From: Dendrophyllia cribrosa
Taxonomy: Eukaryota > Cnidaria > Anthozoa > Scleractinia > Dendrophylliidae
Assembly: GCA_024195265.1 (NCBI GenBank)
Contig: JAJLRJ010000014.1
Coordinates: forward strand, 14,075,459 to 14,139,458
Direction: 5' to 3'
DNA: 64,000 nt
A model generated the notes under the pieces. That model saw nothing but the letters and a program-made list of their open reading frames with translations. It was not told where the DNA came from and searched no databases. The position numbers and the translations under genes are program-made. The first letter of the stretch is position 1. The number at the start of each line of letters is the position of its first letter. Positions 57,405 through 64,000 of this stretch are shown here, in pieces.

Positions 57405-60400
57405 ACATAGAGCGAACCAACGTCACAATCAAACAAAACACAACACAGCGCGCACTAACGTCACAATCAAACATGACACAACGCGCACTAACGTAATTAA
57501 ACACAACACAACACAGCGCGCACTAACGTAGCAATCAAACACAACACAACACAGCGCGCACCAACGTGACAATCAAACACAACACAACACGCACTAAAGT
57601 AACAATCAAACACAGCACAGCGCGCACTAAAGTAACAATCAAACACAGCACAACACAGCGCGCACTAAAGTAACAATCAAACACAGCACAACACAGCGCG
57701 CACTAAAGTAACAATCAAACACAGCACAACACAACGCGCACTAAAGTAACAATCAAACACAACACAACACAGCGCGCACTAAAGTAACAATCAAACACAA
57801 CACAACACAACGCGCACTAAAGTAACAATCAAACACAACACAACACAGCGCGCACTAAAGTAACAATCAAACACAACACAACACAGCGCGCACTAAAGTA
57901 ACAATCAAACACAGCACAACACAGCGCGCACTAAAGTAACAATCAAACACAGCACAACACAGCGCGCACTAAAGTAACAATCAAACACAACACAACACAA
58001 CGCGCACTAAAGTAACAATCAAACACAACACAACACAGCGCGCACTAAAGTAACAATCAAACACAACACAACACAGCGCGCACTAAAGTAACAATCAAAC
58101 ACAACACAACACAGCGCGCACTAAAGTAACAATCAAACACAACACAACACAGCGCGCACTAAAGTAACAATCAAACACAGCACAGCGCGCACTAAAGTAA
58201 CAATCAAACACAACACAACACAGCGCGCACTAAAGTAATAATCAAACACAACACAACACGCACTAAAGTAACAATCAAACACAGCACAGCGCGCACTAAA
58301 GTAACAATCGAACACAGCACAACACAGCGCGCACTAAAGTAACAATCAAACACAGCACAACACAGCGCGCACTAAAGTAACAATCAAACACAGCACAACA
58401 CAGCGCGCACTAAAGTAACAATCAAACACAGCACAACACAGCGCGCACTAAAGTAACAATCAAACACAGCACAACACAGCGCGCACTAAAGTAACAATCA
58501 AACACAGCACAACACAGCGCGCACTAAAGTAACAATCAAACACAGCACAACACAGCGCGCACTAAAGTAACAATCAAACACAACACAACACAACGCGCAC
58601 TAAAGTAACAATCAAACACAACACAACACAGCGCGCACTAAAGTAACAATCAAACACAACACAACACAGCGCGCACTAAAGTAACAATCAAACACAGCAC
58701 AACACAGCGCGCACTAAAGTAACAATCAAACACAGCACAACACAGCGCGCACTAAAGTAACAATCAAACACAACACAACACAGCGCGCACTAAAGTAACA
58801 ATCAAACAACACAACACAGCGCGCACTAAAGTAACAATCAAACACAACACAACACAGCGCGCACTAAAGTAACAATCAAACACAGCACAACACAGCGCGC
58901 ACTAAAGTAACAATCAAACACAACACAACACAGCGCGCACTAAAGTAACAATCAAACACAGCACAACACAGCGCGCACTAAAGTAACAATCAAACACAGC
59001 ACAACACAGCGCGCACTAAAGTAACAATCAAACACAACACAACACAGCGCGCACTAAAGTAACAATCAAACACAGCACAACACAGCGCGCACTAAAGTAA
59101 CAATCAAACACAGCACAACACAGCGCGCACTAAAGTAACAATCAAACACAGCACATCAGCGCGCACTAAAGTAACAATCAAACACAGCACAACACAGCGC
59201 GCACTAAAGTAACAATCAAACACAACACAACACAGCGCGCACTAAAGTAACAATCAAACACAACACAACACAGCGCGCACTAAAGTAACAATCAAACACA
59301 GCACAACACAGCGCGCACTAAAGTAACAATCAAACACAGCACAACACAGCGCGCACTAAAGTAACAATCAAACACAGCACAACACAGCGCGCACTAAAGT
59401 AACAATCAAACACAGCACAACACAGCGCGCACTAAAGTAACAATCAAACACAACACAACACAACGCGCACTAAAGTAACAATCAAACACAACACAACACA
59501 GCGCGCACTAAAGTAACAATCAAACACAACACAACACAGCGCGCACTAAAGTAACAATCAAACACAACACAACACAGCGCGCACTAAAGTAACAATCAAA
59601 CACAGCACAGCGCGCACTAAAGTAACAATCAAACACAACACAACACAGCGCGCACTAAAGTAATAATCAAACACAACACAACACGCACTAAAGTAACAAT
59701 CAAACACAGCACAGCGCGCACTAAAGTAACAATCAAACACAGCACAACACGCACTAAAGTAACAATCAAACACAACACAACACAGCGCGCACTAAAGTAA
59801 CAATCAAACACAACACAGCACAGCGCGCACTAAAGTAACAATCAAACACAGCACAACACAGCGCGCACTAAAGTAACAATCAAACACAGCACAACACAGC
59901 GCGCACTAAAGTAACAATCAAACACAACACAACACAACGCGCACTAAAGTAACAATCAAACACAACACAGCGCGCACTAAAGTAACAATCAAACACAGCA
60001 CAACACAGTGCGCACTAAAGTAACAATCAAACACAGCACAACACAGTGCGCACTAAAGTAACAATCAAACACAGCACAACACAGCGCGCACTAAAGTAAC
60101 AATCAAACACAGCACAACACAGTGCGCACTAAAGTAACAATCAAACACAGCACAACACAGTGCGCACTAAAGTAACAATCAAACACAGCACAACACAGTG
60201 CGCACTAAAGTAACAATCAAACACAGCACAACACAGCGCGCACTAAAGTAACAATCAAACACAGCACAACACAGCGCGCACTAAAGTAACAATCAAACAC
60301 AGCACAACACAGTGCGCACTAAAGTAACAATCAAACACAGCACAACACAGTGCGCACTAAAGTAACAATCAAACACAGCACAACACAGCGCGCACTAAAG

Positions 60401-63400
60401 TAACAATCAAACACAGCACAACACAGCGCGCACTAAAGTAACAATCAAACACAGCACAACACAGTGCGCACTAAAGTAACAATCAAACACAGCACAACAC
60501 AGTGCGCACTAAAGTAACAATCAAACACAGCACAACACAGCGCGCACTAAAGTAACAATCAAACACAGCACAACACAGTGCGCACTAAAGTAACAATCAA
60601 ACACAGCACAACACAGCGCGCACTAAAGTAACAATCAAACACAACACAACACGCACTAAAGTAACAATCAAACACAGCACAGCGCGCACTAAAGTAACAA
60701 TCAAACACAGCACAACACAGCGCGCACTAAAGTAACAATCAAACACAGCACAACACAGCGCGCACTAAAGTAACAATCAAACACAGCACAGCGCGCACTA
60801 AAGTAACAATCAAACACAGCACAACACAGCGCGCACTAAAGTAACAATCAAACACAGCACAACACAGCGCGCACTAAAGTAACAATCAAACACAACACAA
60901 CACGCACTAAAGTAACAATCAAACACAGCACAGCGCGCACTAAAGTAACAATCAAACACAGCACAACACAGCGCGCACTAAAGTAACAATCAAACACAAC
61001 ACAGCACAACACGCACTAAAGTAACAATCAAACACAACACAACACAACGCGCACTAAAGTAACAATCAAACACAACACAACGCGCACTAAAGTAACAATC
61101 AAACACAACACAACACGCACTAAAGTAACAATTAAACACAACACAGCGCGCACTAAAGTAACAATCAAACACAACACAACGCGCACTAAAGTAACAATCA
61201 AACACAACACAACGCGCACTAAAGTAACAATCAAACACAGCACAACACGCACTAAAGTAACAATCAAACGCAACACAGCGCGCACTAAAGTAACAATAAA
61301 ACACAACACAACGCGCACTAAAGTAACAATCAAACACAACACAACGCGCACTAAAGTAACAATAAAACACAACACAACGCGCACTAAAGTAACAATAAAA
61401 CACAACACAACGCGCACTAAAGTAACAATCAAACACAACACAGCGCGCACTAAAGTAACAATAAAACACAACACAACGCGCACTAAAGTAACAATAAAAC
61501 ACAACACAACGCGCACTAAAGTAACAATAAAACACAACACAGCGCGCACTAAAGTAACAATAAAACACAACACAACGCGCACTAAAGTAACAATCAAACA
61601 CAGCACAACACGCACTAAAGTAACAATCAAACACAACACAACACAGCGCGCACTAAAGTAACAATCAAACAACACAACGCGCACTAAAGTAACAATCAAA
61701 CACAACACAACACAGTGCGCACTAAAGTAACAATCAAACACAGCACAACACAGCGCGCACTAAAGTAACAATCAAACACAACACAACACAGCGCGCACTA
61801 AAGTAACAATCAAACACAGCACAACACAGCGCGCACTAAAGTAACAATCAAACACAGCACAACGCGCACTAAAGTAACAATCAAACACAACACAACACAG
61901 CGTGCACTAAAGTAACAATCAAACACAGCACAACACGCACTAAAGTAACAATCGAACACAACACGCACTAAAGTAACAATCAAACACAGCACAACGCGCA
62001 CTAAAGTAACAATCAAACACAGCACAACGCGCACTAAAGTAACAATCAAACACAGCACAACACGCACTAAAGTAACAATCAAACACAACACAACGCGCAC
62101 TAAACAATCAAACACAACACAACGCGCACTAAAGTAACAATCAAACACAACACAACACAGCGCGCACTAAAGTAACAATCAAACACAGCACAACACAGTG
62201 CGCACTAAAGTAACAATCAAACACAGCACAACACAGCGCGCACTAAAGTAACAATCAAACACAGCACAACACAGCGCGCACTAAAGTAACAATCAAACAC
62301 AGCACAACACAGTGCGCACTAAAGTAACAATCAAACACAGCACAACACAGTGCGCACTAAAGTAACAATCAAACACAGCACAACACAGCGCGCACTAAAG
62401 TAACAATCAAACACAGCACAACACAGCGCGCACTAAAGTAACAATCAAACACAGCACAACACAGTGCGCACTAAAGTAACAATCAAACACAGCACAACAC
62501 AGTGCGCACTAAAGTAACAATCAAACACAGCACAACACAGCGCGCACTAAAGTAACAATCAAACACAGCACAACACAGTGCGCACTAAAGTAACAATCAA
62601 ACACAGCACAACACAGCGCGCACTAAAGTAACAATCAAACACAACACAACACGCACTAAAGTAACAATCAAACACAGCACAGCGCGCACTAAAGTAACAA
62701 TCAAACACAGCACAACACAGCGCGCACTAAAGTAACAATCAAACACAGCACAACACAGCGCGCACTAAAGTAACAATCAAACACAGCACAGCGCGCACTA
62801 AAGTAACAATCAAACACAGCACAACACAGCGCGCACTAAAGTAACAATCAAACACAGCACAACACAGCGCGCACTAAAGTAACAATCAAACACAACACAA
62901 CACGCACTAAAGTAACAATCAAACACAGCACAGCGCGCACTAAAGTAACAATCAAACACAGCACAACACAGCGCGCACTAAAGTAACAATCAAACACAAC
63001 ACAGCACAACACGCACTAAAGTAACAATCAAACACAACACAACACAACGCGCACTAAAGTAACAATCAAACACAACACAACGCGCACTAAAGTAACAATC
63101 AAACACAACACAACGCGCACTAAAGTAACAATCAAACACAACACAACGCGCACTAAAGTAACAATCAAACACAGCACAACACAGCGCGCACTAAAGTAAC
63201 AATCAAACACAACACAACACGCACTAAAGTAACAATCAAACACAGCACAGCGCGCACTAAAGTAACAATCAAACACAGCACAACACAGCGCGCACTAAAG
63301 TAACAATCAAACACAACACAGCACAACACGCACTAAAGTAACAATCAAACACAACACAACACAACGCGCACTAAAGTAACAATCAAACACAACACAACGC

Positions 63401-64000
63401 GCACTAAAGTAACAATCAAACACAACACAACACGCACTAAAGTAACAATTAAACACAACACAGCGCGCACTAAAGTAACAATCAAACACAACACAACGCG
63501 CACTAAAGTAACAATCAAACACAACACAACGCGCACTAAAGTAACAATCAAACACAGCACAACACGCACTAAAGTAACAATCAAACGCAACACAGCGCGC
63601 ACTAAAGTAACAATAAAACACAACACAACGCGCACTAAAGTAACAATCAAACACAACACAACACAGCGTGCACTAAAGTAACAATCAAACACAGCACAAC
63701 ACGCACTAAAGTAACAATCGAACACAACACGCACTAAAGTAACAATCAAACACAACACAGCGCGCACTAAAGTAACAATCAAACAACACAACGCGCACTA
63801 AAGTAACAATCAAACACAACACAACACAGTGCGCACTAAAGTAACAATCAAACACAGCACAACACAGCGCGCACTAAAGTAACAATCAAACACAACACAA
63901 CACAGCGCGCACTAAAGTAACAATCAAACACAGCACAACGCGCACTAAAGTAACAATCAAACACAACACAACACAGCGTGCACTAAAGTAACAATCAAAC
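57405..64000. repeat. Satellite array, unit about 38 bp, reaches window end
   Basis: About 175-180 units of the core GCGCGCACTAAAGTAACAAT followed by CAAACACARCACAACACA. Units come in 38, 33 and 28 bp forms differing by 5 bp steps in the CACAACACA tail. The left-most units are the most diverged (ACTAACGTCAC in place of ACTAAAGTAAC), as at a satellite edge. The + strand is almost T-free and A/C-rich. Large blocks are repeated at 1425 and exactly 2000 bp offsets. The many - strand ORFs (MFDCYFSARCVV pattern) are not genes. Confidence 0.95.

Noticed and set aside
57405..64000. Many - strand ORFs up to 237 aa (FDCYFSARCVV pattern)
   Set aside because: They follow the satellite period exactly and change frame with unit length; there is no independent coding signal.
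57405..64000. CRISPR array
   Set aside because: Units are contiguous with no unique spacers, and the context is an animal gene intron.

Overview
This window looks like nuclear DNA from an intron-rich, AT-rich animal, most likely a cnidarian and probably a stony coral. The organism call is inference. It rests on clear animal genes (prohibitin 1, ribosomal protein S26, the ciliary protein CFAP70) cut into many short exons with GT/AG borders. It also rests on introns packed with small foldback elements, poly-G/C-ended elements and minisatellites of a kind I associate with coral genomes. No bacterial-style operon, CRISPR array, phage or virus was seen.

Layout. (1) 982-15250, + strand: the last ten exons of a gene for a long coiled-coil protein that I could not name; its 5' end lies left of the window or in the first kilobase. 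(2) 15251-19075: intergenic space between two convergent 3' ends, with a 1.1 kb TTAA-flanked inverted-repeat element that carries a nested insertion. (3) 19076-24779, - strand: complete RPS26 in four exons, the first coding exon holding only the ATG. (4) 24780-24909: a 130 bp head-to-head promoter shared with (5) 24910-33378, + strand: complete prohibitin 1, eight exons, 274 aa. (6) 33379-37348: intergenic space with a 1.36 kb foldback element bearing arms of about 490 bp. (7) 37349-56723 and on beyond 64000, - strand: the C-terminal 653 residues of CFAP70 in 18 exons, all in phase. Its introns hold a 33 bp array that copies the 5' splice site, a 26 bp array, an 8 bp GGG array, a 3.65 kb TTAA-flanked element with exon-like Cys/His-rich coding sequence, and a satellite of roughly 38 bp units that fills 57.4-64.0 kb.

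The genes do not form one pathway. RPS26 and PHB1 are housekeeping genes (translation; mitochondrial inner-membrane scaffold) joined by a compact bidirectional promoter. CFAP70 is axonemal. The most striking material is non-genic: five elements bounded by TTAA (three sharing AGTGCC termini), several near-perfect palindromes, and minisatellites that sit on or beside splice sites. Exon borders were assigned by reading frame, splice consensus and protein resemblance recalled from the families; no alignment was run.
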